Source: Brachybacterium kimchii
GTDB lineage: Bacteria; Actinomycetota; Actinomycetes; Actinomycetales; Dermabacteraceae
Direction: 5' to 3'
Assembly: GCF_023373525.1 (NCBI RefSeq)
Contig: NZ_CP097218.1
Location: 3,472,001-3,536,000 of the forward strand
Length of the DNA: 64,000 bases
The notes below the pieces were generated by a model. The model was not told where the DNA came from and did not search any database. It saw nothing but the letters and a program-made list of their open reading frames with translations. Below are positions 1 to 8,237 of this stretch, in pieces. How positions within the stretch are numbered: position 1 is the stretch's first letter; the number at the start of each line of letters is the position of its first letter. The position numbers and the translations under genes were made by a program.

Positions 1-891
1 ATCGGGGAGGACCCCTCCGCGATCCCTCGTCTGTACGAGAGGCTGCTGTGGGCGGGCGCATCCGTGGGGCGCTCGGGCCTGGCCACCCAGGCGCTCGCCG
101 CGCTCGACATCGCGCTGTGGGACATGAAGGCGAAGCGGGCCTCGCTCCCGCTCGCCGGACTGCTCGGTGCGCACCGGGGCTCCGTGCGCACCTACAACAC
201 CTCGGGCGGGTTCCTCAACGCCCCGCTCGAGGAGGTGCGGGAGAACGCCGCGCGCTCGCTCGACGCCGGGATCGGCGGCATCAAGATCAAGGTCGGGCAC
301 CCCGATGCGGCCGTCGACCGGGCGCGCGTCAGCGCCGTGCGCGAGACGATCGGTCCGGACACGCCGCTGATGGTCGACGCGAACCAGCAGTGGGACCGCA
401 CCACGGCGCTGCGGATGGGGCGGTGGCTCGAGCCGTTCGACCTGGTCTGGATCGAGGAGCCGCTCGACGCCTACGACGTCGAGGGGCACAAGCACCTCGC
501 CGACACCCTGGACACCCCCATCGCGACGGGGGAGATGCTCGCCTCCGTCGCCGAGCACGTGCGGCTGATCGACGCGCGGGCATGCGACATCATCCAGCCC
601 GACGCGCCGCGCGTCGGCGGGATCACGCAGTTCCTGCGCCTGGCGGCCCTCGCCGATCACGCCGGTCTCCAGCTGGCTCCCCACTTCGCGATGGAGATCC
701 ATCTGCACCTCGCGGCCGCGTACCCGCGCGAACCGTGGGTGGAGCACTTCGACTGGCTGGATCCCCTCTTCGAGCAGCGACTGGAGACGAAGGACGGGCG
801 CATGCTCGTGCCCGAGCGGCCCGGGCTCGGCATCACCCTCTCCGAGCGCTGCCGCGCACTGACCCGCGACACGGTGACGCTCGGCCGCTGA
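1..891 (+). CDS. Mandelate racemase/muconate lactonizing enzyme family protein, 5' truncated by window edge
   Basis: Open from the first base, so the N-terminus lies outside the window; 296 residues are visible. It is the barrel part of an enolase-superfamily enzyme, which abstracts a proton alpha to a carboxylate using Mg2+. Visible signatures in order are the KIKVG lysine motif, the metal ligands in MVDANQQW, WIEEP and ATGEM, then a DAPRVGG turn and an APHFAMEIHLH segment holding the probable general-base histidine. The last motif resembles sugar-acid dehydratases of the galactarate/talarate type, but substrate cannot be fixed from this. No partner gene is visible downstream. Confidence 0.85.
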   Translation: MGEDPSAIPRLYERLLWAGASVGRSGLATQALAALDIALWDMKAKRASLPLAGLLGAHRGSVRTYNTSGGFLNAPLEEVRENAARSLDAGIGGIKIKVGHPDAAVDRARVSAVRETIGPDTPLMVDANQQWDRTTALRMGRWLEPFDLVWIEEPLDAYDVEGHKHLADTLDTPIATGEMLASVAEHVRLIDARACDIIQPDAPRVGGITQFLRLAALADHAGLQLAPHFAMEIHLHLAAAYPREPWVEHFDWLDPLFEQRLETKDGRMLVPERPGLGITLSERCRALTRDTVTLGR

Positions 892-1175
892 TGGCGCCGA
901 TGCCGCGCCTGGCACCCCCGCGGAGCCTGCGAGCCCCGCCCGGCAGGTCTCGAGCATGACCAGCGTCGATGGGGACTTCTCCCCATGGTCGGATGTCGGT
1001 GGTCGGACCTAGTGTTCGAGATGCCCCCACGGGGGATCGGGCTGATGCCCGGTGGGGAGCGGACGATCGGCCCCGCGCGACGGAGGGGGTCCGTCGGCGC
1101 GGGGCCGAGTTCGTCGACCGGATGACCGGTCCGCGCGACGCCCCGCTCCGCCCGCCCCGCCTCGTCTCGCGCTGA
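892..1175. other. Gene-free stretch between dehydratase and fatty-acid operon
   Basis: No convincing gene is visible; a 68-codon open frame from 969 lacks any ribosome binding site or recognisable motif. The stretch holds a small GGGGA/TCCCC hairpin near 974-989 and the long GC hairpin listed separately at 1068-1107. Confidence 0.5.
1068..1107 (+). terminator. GC-rich hairpin, possible terminator
   Basis: A 17-bp stem with a single bulged G closes a GGGGG loop. There is no T-run after it. It lies 177 bases past the dehydratase stop and before the thiolase promoter, so it may insulate the two units. It could act on either strand. Confidence 0.4.
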
Positions 1176-1210
1176 TTGGCACGGGTACCTGAAACCGTTA
1201 GTATCAGGAA
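1176..1210 (+). promoter_or_regulatory. Promoter and palindromic operator of the thiolase operon
   Basis: TTGGCA at 1176-1181, a 17-base spacer and TAGTAT at 1199-1204 form a good sigma-70-type promoter. Lying over its spacer and -10 is a 25-bp sequence (1186-1210) with outer arms CCTGA and TCAGG. It is repeated with only two mismatches at 21661-21685 upstream of the FadB-type gene. The geometry suits a TetR-type repressor of fatty acid degradation; the regulator itself is not identified. Confidence 0.75.
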
Positions 1211-1304
1211 CGGCCGGTATCGGTATCCGTTCGGCGGTGCGCCTGCGCGCGGCACCTCCGTCGGGCCCGGGGCCGGCGCCCCCACACCCGTCGAAGGAGA
1301 CACC

Positions 1305-2522
1305 GTGCCCGAGGCCGTCATCGTCGCCGCTGCCCGCTCGCCCATCGGCCGCGCCCGCAAGGGCTCTCTCGTCTCGATCCGCCCCGACGACCTCGCCGGG
1401 CAGATGATCGGGGCGGCACTCGAGCAGGCCCCCGGCCTGGACCCCGCCACCATCGACGATCTGCAGCTGGGCTGCGCGATCCCCGAGGGGTACCAGGGCG
1501 GCAACCTCGCCCGCACCGTCGCCATCCGCCTGGGACTGGACACCGTGCCGGGCGCCACCGTCACCCGCTTCTGCGCCTCGAGCATCCAGACCACGCGCAC
1601 TGCCTTCCACGCGATCCGCGCGGGCGAGGCGCACACCGTGATCTCCGCCGGCGTCGAGTCGATCTCCATGAGCAGCGGCAAGCTCATGGAGGAGGACGAC
1701 CGCGACCCGCTGTTCCGCGACGCCTGGGAGCGCACCGACAAGCGCGCGAGCCGCGAGATCCCCGCCCCGTGGCACGACCCGCGGGAGGACGGCGACCTGC
1801 CCGACCCGTACATCCTCATGGGCCAGACCGCGGAGAACGTCGCCGAGCTGCGCGGCATCACCCGCGAGGCGCAGGACGAGTACGCGGTGCGCTCGCAGAA
1901 CCGCGCCGAGGCGGCCGTCGCCTCGGGCTTCTTCGACCGCGACATCACGCCGGTCACCCTGCCCGACGGCACCGTCGTCTCCGCCGACGACTCCCCGCGC
2001 GCGGGCGTCACCTACGAGTCCGTCTCCCAGCTCGACCCCGTGTTCCGGCCCGACGGGACGATCACGGCGGGCAACTGCTGCCCGCTGAACGACGGCGCCG
2101 CGGCGCTCGTCGTCATGTCCGACGAGCGCGCCCGCGAGCTCGGCCTCACCCCGCTCGCGCGGGTCGTCTCCACCGGCGTCTCCGGTCTCAGCCCGGAGAT
2201 CATGGGCCTCGGCCCCGTCGAGGCCACCCGCCGCGCGCTCGACCTCGCCGGCATGAGCATCGACGACATCGACCTCGTCGAGCTCAACGAGGCCTTCGCC
2301 GCCCAGGTCATCCCCTCGGCCGACGACCTCGGCATCGACCACGACAAGCTCAACGTCCACGGCGGCGCGATCGCGCTCGGCCACCCCTGGGGCCAGACCG
2401 GCGCCCGCATGACCACCACCCTCATCCACGGCCTGCAGGAGCGCGACGGCGCGCTGGGCCTGGCCACGCTGTGCGTCGGCGGCGGCCAGGGCATGGCCCT
2501 GATCCTCGAGAGGATGTCCTGA
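1305..2522 (+). CDS. fadA: Acetyl-CoA acyltransferase (3-ketoacyl-CoA thiolase)
   Basis: A 405-residue thiolase, the family's usual length. It catalyses the last step of beta-oxidation, splitting 3-ketoacyl-CoA with CoA. The nucleophilic cysteine sits in RFCASS at about residue 90, the base histidine in GGAIALGHPWG at about 360, and the second cysteine in TLCVGGGQG at about 390. The GTG start at 1305 is chosen because GAAGGAGA precedes it; the open frame continues upstream to 1176, but that part contains the promoter. The stop overlaps the start of the acyl-CoA dehydrogenase, so the two are co-translated. Confidence 0.93.
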   Translation: MPEAVIVAAARSPIGRARKGSLVSIRPDDLAGQMIGAALEQAPGLDPATIDDLQLGCAIPEGYQGGNLARTVAIRLGLDTVPGATVTRFCASSIQTTRTAFHAIRAGEAHTVISAGVESISMSSGKLMEEDDRDPLFRDAWERTDKRASREIPAPWHDPREDGDLPDPYILMGQTAENVAELRGITREAQDEYAVRSQNRAEAAVASGFFDRDITPVTLPDGTVVSADDSPRAGVTYESVSQLDPVFRPDGTITAGNCCPLNDGAAALVVMSDERARELGLTPLARVVSTGVSGLSPEIMGLGPVEATRRALDLAGMSIDDIDLVELNEAFAAQVIPSADDLGIDHDKLNVHGGAIALGHPWGQTGARMTTTLIHGLQERDGALGLATLCVGGGQGMALILERMS

Positions 2523-3862
2523 TGACCACCACCGACCACCCCGGCCAGCCCCAGACCCCTCCGGCCCCGAGCACCGACGCGGGCGCCGCCCGCTCCGAGC
2601 GCGCCGGCGACGCGGCGACCGGCATCGGCCCCGGCCCCGTCGTCTCGGCCCCCGACCCCACCGCCGCGACCCCGGCCGAGCTGCTGCCGATCGAGGCCGA
2701 CCACTTCGCCCTCTTCCAGGACGTCGCCGGAGAGGACCTGCAGGCATGGGCCGACGCCCGCCGCCTCGCGGAGGACCTCGAGCTGCTGAGCGAGGCATGG
2801 GACCGCGCCGAGTACCCGACCGAGCTGATCGCGAAGCTCGGCGACCTCGACCTGCTCACCGACGGCCTCGACGTCCCCGGGCACCGCGCGCTCAGCCCGC
2901 TCGCTGCGGGGCTGGTGAACATGGAGCTCTCCCGCATCGACGGGTCGCTCGGCACCATGGTGGGCGTCCAGGGCGGTCTCGCCCTGCGCTCGATCGTGCT
3001 GCTGGGCTCCGACGCGCAGAAGGAGCGCTGGGTCGAGCCCCTGGTCACCGGCCGCGAGTTCGGCGCCTTCGCCCTCACCGAGCCCGACCACGGCTCCGAC
3101 TCCGTCTCGCTCGAGACCACCGCCCGGCGCGACGGCGACCAGTGGGTCCTCAGCGGCCAGAAGCGCTGGATCGGCAACGGCGTGAACGGCCACGTCTCCG
3201 TGGTCTGGGCGCGCGTCGACGACCCGAGCGACGAGACGCTGCACGGCCAGGTCTCCGGATTCCTGGTCGCCCAGGACCTTCCCGGCTACGAGGCCGAGGT
3301 CATCACCGGCAAGGTCGCCCTGCGCGCGATCCACCAGGCGCACATCCGCCTGGACGACGTGCGCGTGGGGCTGGATGCGCGCCTGCCCGGCGCGCGCTCC
3401 TTCAAGGACACCTCGAAGGTCCTCTTCGCGACCCGCGCGGGCGTCGCCTGGGGCGCCCTCGGGCACGCCACCGCCTGCTACGAGGCCGCCCTCGAGCACG
3501 CGCGCACCCGCATCCAGTTCGGCCGGCCCCTCGCCAAGGCGCAGAACGTGCAGGTGCGCCTCGCGGACATGCTGCAGACCCTCACCTCCATGCAGCTGTA
3601 CTGCACGCGCCTCGCCGAGCTCGAGACCGCGGGGGCGATCAGCCCCGAGCAGGCGTCGCTCGCCAAGGTGCACAACACCCGCGCTGCGCGAGAGATCGCC
3701 TCGAACGCCCGCGACCTGCTGGGCGGCTCCGGGATCCTGCTCGAGAACCGCGTGGTGCGCCACCGCAGCGACATCGAGGCCCTCCACACCTACGAGGGCA
3801 CCGACACCATGCAGTCCCTCATCGTGGGCCGCAAGGTGACCGGGGTCAGCGCCTTCGTGTGA
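2522..3862 (+). CDS. Acyl-CoA dehydrogenase
   Basis: A 446-residue FAD enzyme that introduces the trans-2 double bond in acyl-CoA, the first step of beta-oxidation. The start ATG shares its first base with the thiolase TGA. A Pro/Ala-rich leader of about 50 residues precedes the conserved core. Core motifs include FALTEPDHGSD, SGQKRWIGN, the flavin-site RIQFGRPLA, and near the C-terminus HTYEGTDTMQ with the candidate catalytic glutamate at about residue 425. That pattern resembles the glutaryl-CoA dehydrogenase-like branch, so a specialised substrate such as glutaryl-CoA is possible. It sits in one operon with the thiolase. Confidence 0.9.
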   Translation: MTTTDHPGQPQTPPAPSTDAGAARSERAGDAATGIGPGPVVSAPDPTAATPAELLPIEADHFALFQDVAGEDLQAWADARRLAEDLELLSEAWDRAEYPTELIAKLGDLDLLTDGLDVPGHRALSPLAAGLVNMELSRIDGSLGTMVGVQGGLALRSIVLLGSDAQKERWVEPLVTGREFGAFALTEPDHGSDSVSLETTARRDGDQWVLSGQKRWIGNGVNGHVSVVWARVDDPSDETLHGQVSGFLVAQDLPGYEAEVITGKVALRAIHQAHIRLDDVRVGLDARLPGARSFKDTSKVLFATRAGVAWGALGHATACYEAALEHARTRIQFGRPLAKAQNVQVRLADMLQTLTSMQLYCTRLAELETAGAISPEQASLAKVHNTRAAREIASNARDLLGGSGILLENRVVRHRSDIEALHTYEGTDTMQSLIVGRKVTGVSAFV

Positions 3863-3870
3863 CGTGATGA

Positions 3871-3895
3871 CCGGCCCGCGCGAGGGGCGGGCCGG
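3871..3895 (+). terminator. Terminator-like hairpin after the thiolase/ACAD operon
   Basis: A perfect 9-bp stem (CCGGCCCGC with GCGGGCCGG) around a 7-base loop begins 8 bases after the ACAD stop. There is no T-run, as is common in high-GC actinobacteria. Confidence 0.6.
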
Positions 3896-3974
3896 CCCGC
3901 GGGTCGACGCGCGGGGGCGTGGGCGGACGCACGGGGGCGGGCGCGGGCCCGTCGGACCGCGGGATACTGCCGCC

Positions 3975-4415
3975 ATGGACTTCGATGTCGACGACGCCGC
4001 CACCCTGATGGCGCTGCTGGACGAGAAGCGCCCGAGGCGCGTCACCCAGTCCCTGCTCTCGGGGTGGGACATGCTGCAGACCGACCTCCCCTCCCGCGAG
4101 CGGATCGAGAGCGCAACCGCCGTCCTCGTGGGCACCGGCCTCGCCACGGTCGACGAGGACTGGGGGATGCTGCTCACCGCCGAGGGCGCACGGATCCGCC
4201 GAGCGGTCCCCGGTCGCGGCCTCGGCATGCGCCAGATCCCGGGGATCCTGGGTGCGCAGCTGCGCGCGAGGGGCGTGGCGCGCGCCGACCTCACCCTGCC
4301 TGCCGCCCTCTACGACGCGGCGTACTCCGCGTACATGGAAGCCGCCGCGCACCGCGAAGAGCGCGCCTACCGCCGGCACTGGTGGGAGACCTGGAAGCCC
4401 CGTCGGCAGAGATGA
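3975..4415 (+). CDS. Hypothetical protein, 146 aa
   Basis: Not recognised. The ATG at 3975 opens a soluble, alpha-rich protein with an acidic start (MDFDVDDAATLMALLDEK) and a basic tail (YRRHWWETWKPRRQR). The middle, with TATVLVGTGLATVDEDWGM-like spacing and LTAEGARIRRAV, looks like a small winged-helix fold, but this is only an impression. Upstream bases are G-rich with no clear Shine-Dalgarno sequence, so the start is moderately certain. No operon partner is evident. Confidence 0.6.
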   Translation: MDFDVDDAATLMALLDEKRPRRVTQSLLSGWDMLQTDLPSRERIESATAVLVGTGLATVDEDWGMLLTAEGARIRRAVPGRGLGMRQIPGILGAQLRARGVARADLTLPAALYDAAYSAYMEAAAHREERAYRRHWWETWKPRRQR

Positions 4416-4447
4416 GAGCGCGCCTGTGATCCCGCTCCGATCCCAGC

Positions 4448-4681
4448 TCAGTGCCCGAGATCAGCGCCTTCGCCGATCGTCACGTTCGCGAATCTCTCCT
4501 GGTATTCATCGTCGGTGAGGCGGAGTTCGCCGGGCTTGTGGACGGGGTCATCTTCTTGGCGCCCACCCGCCGGGCCCCAAGGGTTCTGCATGATCATGTG
4601 GCCGTCGTCAGTGACCTCTTCGACCACGTGCACGTGTTCGGAGCTTCTCCCCATGGCCCGTGCTTGCGGGCTGTTGACGTT
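4448..4681 (-). pseudogene. Remnant of a calpain-like cysteine peptidase C-terminus
   Basis: The minus strand encodes a tail of about 77 residues containing EHVHVVEEV, then MIMQNPWGP, then GELRLTDDEYQERF. In papain/calpain-like peptidases the catalytic His lies in a GHAY-V strand and the Asn in an NPWG motif, followed by a G-E-x-x-L-x-x-x-E-F element; all are present in the right order here. The upstream catalytic-Cys half is absent, because the adjacent lipoprotein gene on the opposite strand occupies that space. This is most likely a decayed piece of a secreted-toxin or effector gene. Confidence 0.5.
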
Positions 4682-4733
4682 CAGTCGACACTGTTCCCGA
4701 CGGGCCGTCAGGACGGCCAATGAGGAGGAGAGC

Positions 4734-5291
4734 ATGCCTGCGTCTGCGAACCAGGGCTTGGGTCGGCGGAAGGCGGTGCTGCTCTTCGGTGGAGGGGCCG
4801 CGTCAGTGGTCATGTCCGGGTGCCGTGGTGAGGCGACGACGTCGGATGCCGGCGGTCAGGAGGAAAGCCCCATGTCTGTGAGCTCGAGGTCCCCGCGAGA
4901 TGCGGTCGACGAGGCCACCAGACTCCTTGACGATGCGCAGCAGGCGCTCGACGACGAGTTCGACGCCCTCACCTGGAGGGAAGATCCTTCGAACCCGGCG
5001 CCGAAGAGTGCGGATGGAAACTGCGTCTGGCGCGTGCCGTCCAGGATCTGCGACGACTACCTGGCGAAGGACTCCGCGGACGACCAGCGGATCGCCGACG
5101 CGCTGAACTCCGCGCTCGTGGCGCACGGGCTGCCGAAGGCCCCCGTCGTCGACGGTGGAACAGGCGGATGGGCGACCACGTCGAGCAGTGCAGACGGGGT
5201 CACGTTCGAATTCCGCTCGAAGGGGATCACCGAGCTGTCCGTCTCGGTCGCGTTCGCGGGCGACTGCACCGAGGTGAGCGACGGCGCCTGA
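4734..5291 (+). CDS. Putative lipoprotein
   Basis: A 185-residue exported protein. The start at 4734 follows GAGGAGGAG closely. Residues 10-29 give a twin-arginine-lacking basic stretch (GRRK), a hydrophobic run and a lipobox ending in VMSGC, so the mature protein should be lipid-anchored at about Cys29. The rest is soluble and acidic, with a conserved-looking NCVWRVPSRICDDY pair of cysteines. No enzyme motif is seen. It lies directly beside the peptidase remnant on the other strand, which suggests both came from one accessory locus. Confidence 0.75.
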   Translation: MPASANQGLGRRKAVLLFGGGAASVVMSGCRGEATTSDAGGQEESPMSVSSRSPRDAVDEATRLLDDAQQALDDEFDALTWREDPSNPAPKSADGNCVWRVPSRICDDYLAKDSADDQRIADALNSALVAHGLPKAPVVDGGTGGWATTSSSADGVTFEFRSKGITELSVSVAFAGDCTEVSDGA

Positions 5292-5534
5292 TGAAGGCGC
5301 GTTCGGCCTGGGACGCAGCGTGCTCGAGGGCCCGCGGAAGACGCGGGACGCGGCTGTCCCGTATCAGGGGTGGAGCGAGGGGTCGCCCTCTGGGGGCGAG
5401 GCGCAGCTGAACGGGGAACGGCCGACATCCACGACAAGGCATCTGCTCTCGGAGCGGGAACCGTTCTCCCAGGCGGAATGAGGGGGTCTAAGCACGCGCC
5501 TCACCATCGGCGGACCTGAGATCGCGGCTCCCGG

Positions 5535-5933
5535 TCACCGCGTCGCGTCGATCTCCTCGTCCGAGTGCAGGATGCAGAACTCGTTCCCCTCGGGATCGGC
5601 CAGGACCACCCAGCCGCTGCCGGGACCGTGGATGCCGCGCAGATCGGCCACCTGCGTCGCGCCCAGTTCGAGCAGGTGCGCCAGCTCCTGGTCCTGCGGG
5701 TCGTGACGCGGACGCAGGTCCAGGTGCAGGCGGTTCTTGATGGATTTCGCCTCGGGCACCTCGAGGAACAGCAGGGTGTGGCCGGTCTCGGGATCGTGGA
5801 TCGCGCACTCCTCGTGGCCCGGGAAGTTCGGGTCCTCGGGATCGTCGACGTACCCGAGCACCCTCTTCCAGAACTCCGAGAGCGCGAACGCGTTCGCGCA
5901 GTCGATGGACGTATGGGAGACATAGCTCGTCAT
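5535..5933 (-). CDS. VOC family (glyoxalase-like) protein
   Basis: A 132-residue protein with the beta-alpha-beta-beta-beta repeat typical of the vicinal-oxygen-chelate fold. It shows TSIDCANAFALSEFWKRVLGY near the start, HLDLRPRHDPQDQELAHLLELGA in the middle and VLADPEGNEFCILH near the end. The last motif is characteristic of the many glyoxalase-like domain proteins in actinobacteria, whose substrates are mostly unknown. The start at 5933 gives the complete domain. It is divergent from the Nudix regulator gene. Confidence 0.85.
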   Translation of the reverse strand: MTSYVSHTSIDCANAFALSEFWKRVLGYVDDPEDPNFPGHEECAIHDPETGHTLLFLEVPEAKSIKNRLHLDLRPRHDPQDQELAHLLELGATQVADLRGIHGPGSGWVVLADPEGNEFCILHSDEEIDATR

Positions 5934-6083
5934 GGCCCCATCGAACGCCGGGGACGCGCGAGCGGCAAGGGGATTGCCGTGGACGGGCCCCGACTTAGAG
6001 TCACCCGCTCGGTGACGACGGTCACAGCTCCGCGTCACAGCACCTGTGTTCGGGTCATCGCGACCATAAGGTCTCCGCAACCG

Positions 6084-6103
6084 TAAAGGTCCCCGTGACT
6101 TTA
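6084..6103 (+). promoter_or_regulatory. Candidate NrtR operator
   Basis: TAAAG and CTTTA arms separated by 10 bases sit 16 bases upstream of the nrtR start. The inner flanks GGTC and TGAC also roughly mirror each other, and an extra ATAAGGTC half-copy lies at 6066-6073. NrtR proteins bind AT-containing dyads upstream of NAD genes, so this is a reasonable autoregulatory site. It is an AT-rich island in very GC-rich DNA. Confidence 0.5.
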
Positions 6104-6119
6104 ACTGGAGGTGACCGCT

Positions 6120-6806
6120 GTGGCCGATCCCGTCTCCCTCGCCGTCTCGACGGTGATCTTCGCGCTGCGTCCCCATCCCAGCACCCGCCTGCCGGTGCTC
6201 TGGGTCCCGCTCGTGCGCCGCATCCGCGACCCCCACCAGGGGAAATGGGCACTTCCCGGTGGTCCACTCGGTGCCAGTGAGGGGCTCGCGGCATCGGCGG
6301 GCCGGACCCTGCGGGAGACCACGAGGCTCACCCCGCGCTATCTCGAGCAGCTCTACGCCTTCGGGAGCCTGGACCGCGCGCCCTCGGCCGCGGACCGCAC
6401 CGTCTCCGTCGTCTACTGGGCGCTGGTGCGCTCCGAGGAGGCCGACGCGAGCCTCGAGTCGGTCAACGTGCGCTGGTTCGTCGCGGACGAGCTGCCCGAG
6501 CTCGCCTTCGACCATTCGCTCATCGTCGAGTACGCGCTGTGGCGACTGCGCAACAAGGTCGAGTACTCCCGCATCGCCGCGGCCTTCCTGGGGGAGACCT
6601 TCACCCTCGCCGAGCTGCGCGCCGTCCACGAGGCCGTGCTGCGCCGGCGCCTGGACCCCGCGAACTTCCGTCGTCAGATGGAGGCGAGCGGACGTCTCGT
6701 CGCCACGGGCGAGTACCGCGCCGGCGGCCGTCATCGCCCCGCGCAGCTCTTCCGCCACGACGAGTCCATCCACCTCGCCGACAACGGACCCCTCACCGGC
6801 CTCTGA
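6120..6806 (+). CDS. nrtR: NrtR-type Nudix transcriptional regulator of NAD biosynthesis
   Basis: A 228-residue two-domain protein. The N-terminal half is a Nudix fold (GKWALPGGPLGASEG), but its Nudix box is degenerate: the glutamates expected in REUXEEXGU are replaced (RTLRETTRLTP). This fits a sensor rather than a hydrolase. The C-terminal part (FTLAELRAVHEAVL, then RRQMEASGRL) is the winged helix typical of NrtR. These regulators bind ADP-ribose and repress NAD genes. The GTG at 6120 is preferred over the in-frame GTG at 6111 because the latter overlaps the TGGAGGTG ribosome site. The nadA operon starts 39 bases downstream. Confidence 0.85.
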   Translation: MADPVSLAVSTVIFALRPHPSTRLPVLWVPLVRRIRDPHQGKWALPGGPLGASEGLAASAGRTLRETTRLTPRYLEQLYAFGSLDRAPSAADRTVSVVYWALVRSEEADASLESVNVRWFVADELPELAFDHSLIVEYALWRLRNKVEYSRIAAAFLGETFTLAELRAVHEAVLRRRLDPANFRRQMEASGRLVATGEYRAGGRHRPAQLFRHDESIHLADNGPLTGL

Positions 6807-6845
6807 CCGGCACCCATCGCCCCACCGCACACCCTGGAGAACCCG

Positions 6846-8237
6846 ATGACCACCACCGCCTCGGTCGACCTCACCATCCGCGACATCTCGACGGGCGCCG
6901 CCCGCGGCAGCACCTGCTCGACCGCGCTGCTGGACGCGCCGTGGGACGTGGACGCCGGTCCCTCGACCTACGGCCCCGGCGCCTCCCAGGCCGACCCGAT
7001 CCCGGGCGCCGTGCCCCGCCAGGGCGGCATCCCCGAGCGCTACCGGCAGGCGAGCCGCGAAGAGCTCGACCGGCGCATCCGCGCCGCGAAGGCCGAGCTG
7101 GGGGACAGGGTCGTGGTCCTCGGCCACTTCTACCAGCGCGACGAGGTCGTGCAGTACGCCGACTACGTGGGCGACTCCTTCCAGCTCGCGAACGCCGCGA
7201 AGGCCCGCCGCGAGGCGGAGGCGATCATCTTCTGCGGCGTGCACTTCATGGCCGAGACCGCAGACCTCCTCTCCGGCCCCGAGCAGGCGGTCATCCTGCC
7301 GAACCTCGCCGCCGGCTGCTCGATGGCCGACATGGCCGACATCGACCAGGTCGAGGAGTGCTGGGAGCAGCTCATTGAGGTCTACGCCGACGAGCTCGGC
7401 GGGACGGACGGGCCCGGCGCCGCCGACGGAGCGGGCGCGGCCGACGCGGACGACGTCCTCGCCCCGGTCATCCCCGTGACCTACATGAACTCCTCCGCGG
7501 CGATCAAGGGCTTCGTGGGCCGCCACGGCGGGATCGTGTGCACCTCCTCGAACGCGGCGACCGTGCTCGAGTGGGCCTTCGCCCGCGGCCGACGCGTGCT
7601 GTTCTTCCCCGACCAGCACCTGGGCCGCAACACCGCCAAGGCGATGGGGATCCCGCTCGAGCAGATGCCGATGTGGAACCCCCGCAGCCCGCTCGGCGGC
7701 AACGACGCGCAGACCCTGCGCGACGCCCGGGTCGTGCTCTGGCACGGCTTCTGCTCGGTCCACAAGCGCTTCACCACAGCCCAGATCGACAAGGCCCGCG
7801 CCGAGCACCCCGGTGTGCGCGTGATCGTCCACCCCGAGTGCCCCATGCCCGTCGTCGACGCGGCCGACGAGGCCGGCTCCACGGACTACATCCGCAAGGC
7901 CATCGAGGCGGCCGAGGAGCCCACGACCTTCGCGATCGGCACCGAGATCAACCTCGTCCAGCGCCTGGCCGCGCAGCATCCGCAGCACACGATCTTCTGC
8001 CTGGACCCCGTGGTGTGCCCGTGCTCGACGATGTACCGCATCCACCCGGGCTACCTCGCCTGGGCGCTCGAGTCCCTGCTCGAGGGCGAGGTCATCAACC
8101 GCATCACCGTCGGCCCCGACGTCGCCGATCCCGCCCGCCTCGCCCTCGAGCGCATGCTCGCGGCGAAGCCGGGAACGGACCGGACCGGCGCGACCCGAGC
8201 AGCGACCGGCACGTCGGCCGACGCCGCGCGCGCATGA
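6846..8237 (+). CDS. nadA: Quinolinate synthase A
   Basis: Condenses iminoaspartate with dihydroxyacetone phosphate to quinolinate, using a 4Fe-4S cluster. The protein is 463 residues, longer than the roughly 350 of E. coli, because of a Ser/Pro-rich leader of about 60 residues and a low-complexity Gly/Ala/Asp insert near residues 184-205. Motifs are VVLGHFYQRDEV, and the cluster cysteines in AAGCSMAD (about 158), HPECPMPV (about 332) and VVCPCSTMYRIHPGYLAW (391/393). It is the first enzyme gene of the nadABC-nifS operon and overlaps nadB by ATGA. Confidence 0.95.
   Translation: MTTTASVDLTIRDISTGAARGSTCSTALLDAPWDVDAGPSTYGPGASQADPIPGAVPRQGGIPERYRQASREELDRRIRAAKAELGDRVVVLGHFYQRDEVVQYADYVGDSFQLANAAKARREAEAIIFCGVHFMAETADLLSGPEQAVILPNLAAGCSMADMADIDQVEECWEQLIEVYADELGGTDGPGAADGAGAADADDVLAPVIPVTYMNSSAAIKGFVGRHGGIVCTSSNAATVLEWAFARGRRVLFFPDQHLGRNTAKAMGIPLEQMPMWNPRSPLGGNDAQTLRDARVVLWHGFCSVHKRFTTAQIDKARAEHPGVRVIVHPECPMPVVDAADEAGSTDYIRKAIEAAEEPTTFAIGTEINLVQRLAAQHPQHTIFCLDPVVCPCSTMYRIHPGYLAWALESLLEGEVINRITVGPDVADPARLALERMLAAKPGTDRTGATRAATGTSADAARA

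Noticed and set aside
969..1175. 68-codon plus-strand frame
   Set aside because: No ribosome site, no similarity to any family, Arg/Pro composition typical of chance frames.
1176..1304. Thiolase start at 1176
   Set aside because: That stretch contains the -35, -10 and operator; a ribosome site only precedes 1305.
657..2798. 713-codon open frame on the minus strand
   Set aside because: It is antisense to the dehydratase and thiolase genes, has low-complexity Gly/Arg/Ala sequence and no domain; a high-GC shadow.
4515..4733. Lipoprotein frame extended upstream of 4734
   Set aside because: The signal peptide starts at 4734 after GAGGAGGAG; the upstream part is antisense to the peptidase remnant.
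5344..5367. CGGGAC/GTCCCG hairpin followed by TATCAG as a second copy of the nadB element
   Set aside because: It shares only short words; the terminal inverted repeats and the 16-base palindrome are absent.
5535..8045. Long minus-strand frame running from nadA into the VOC gene
   Set aside because: Only the last 132 codons are a real protein, with its own ATG at 5933; the rest mirrors nrtR and nadA.
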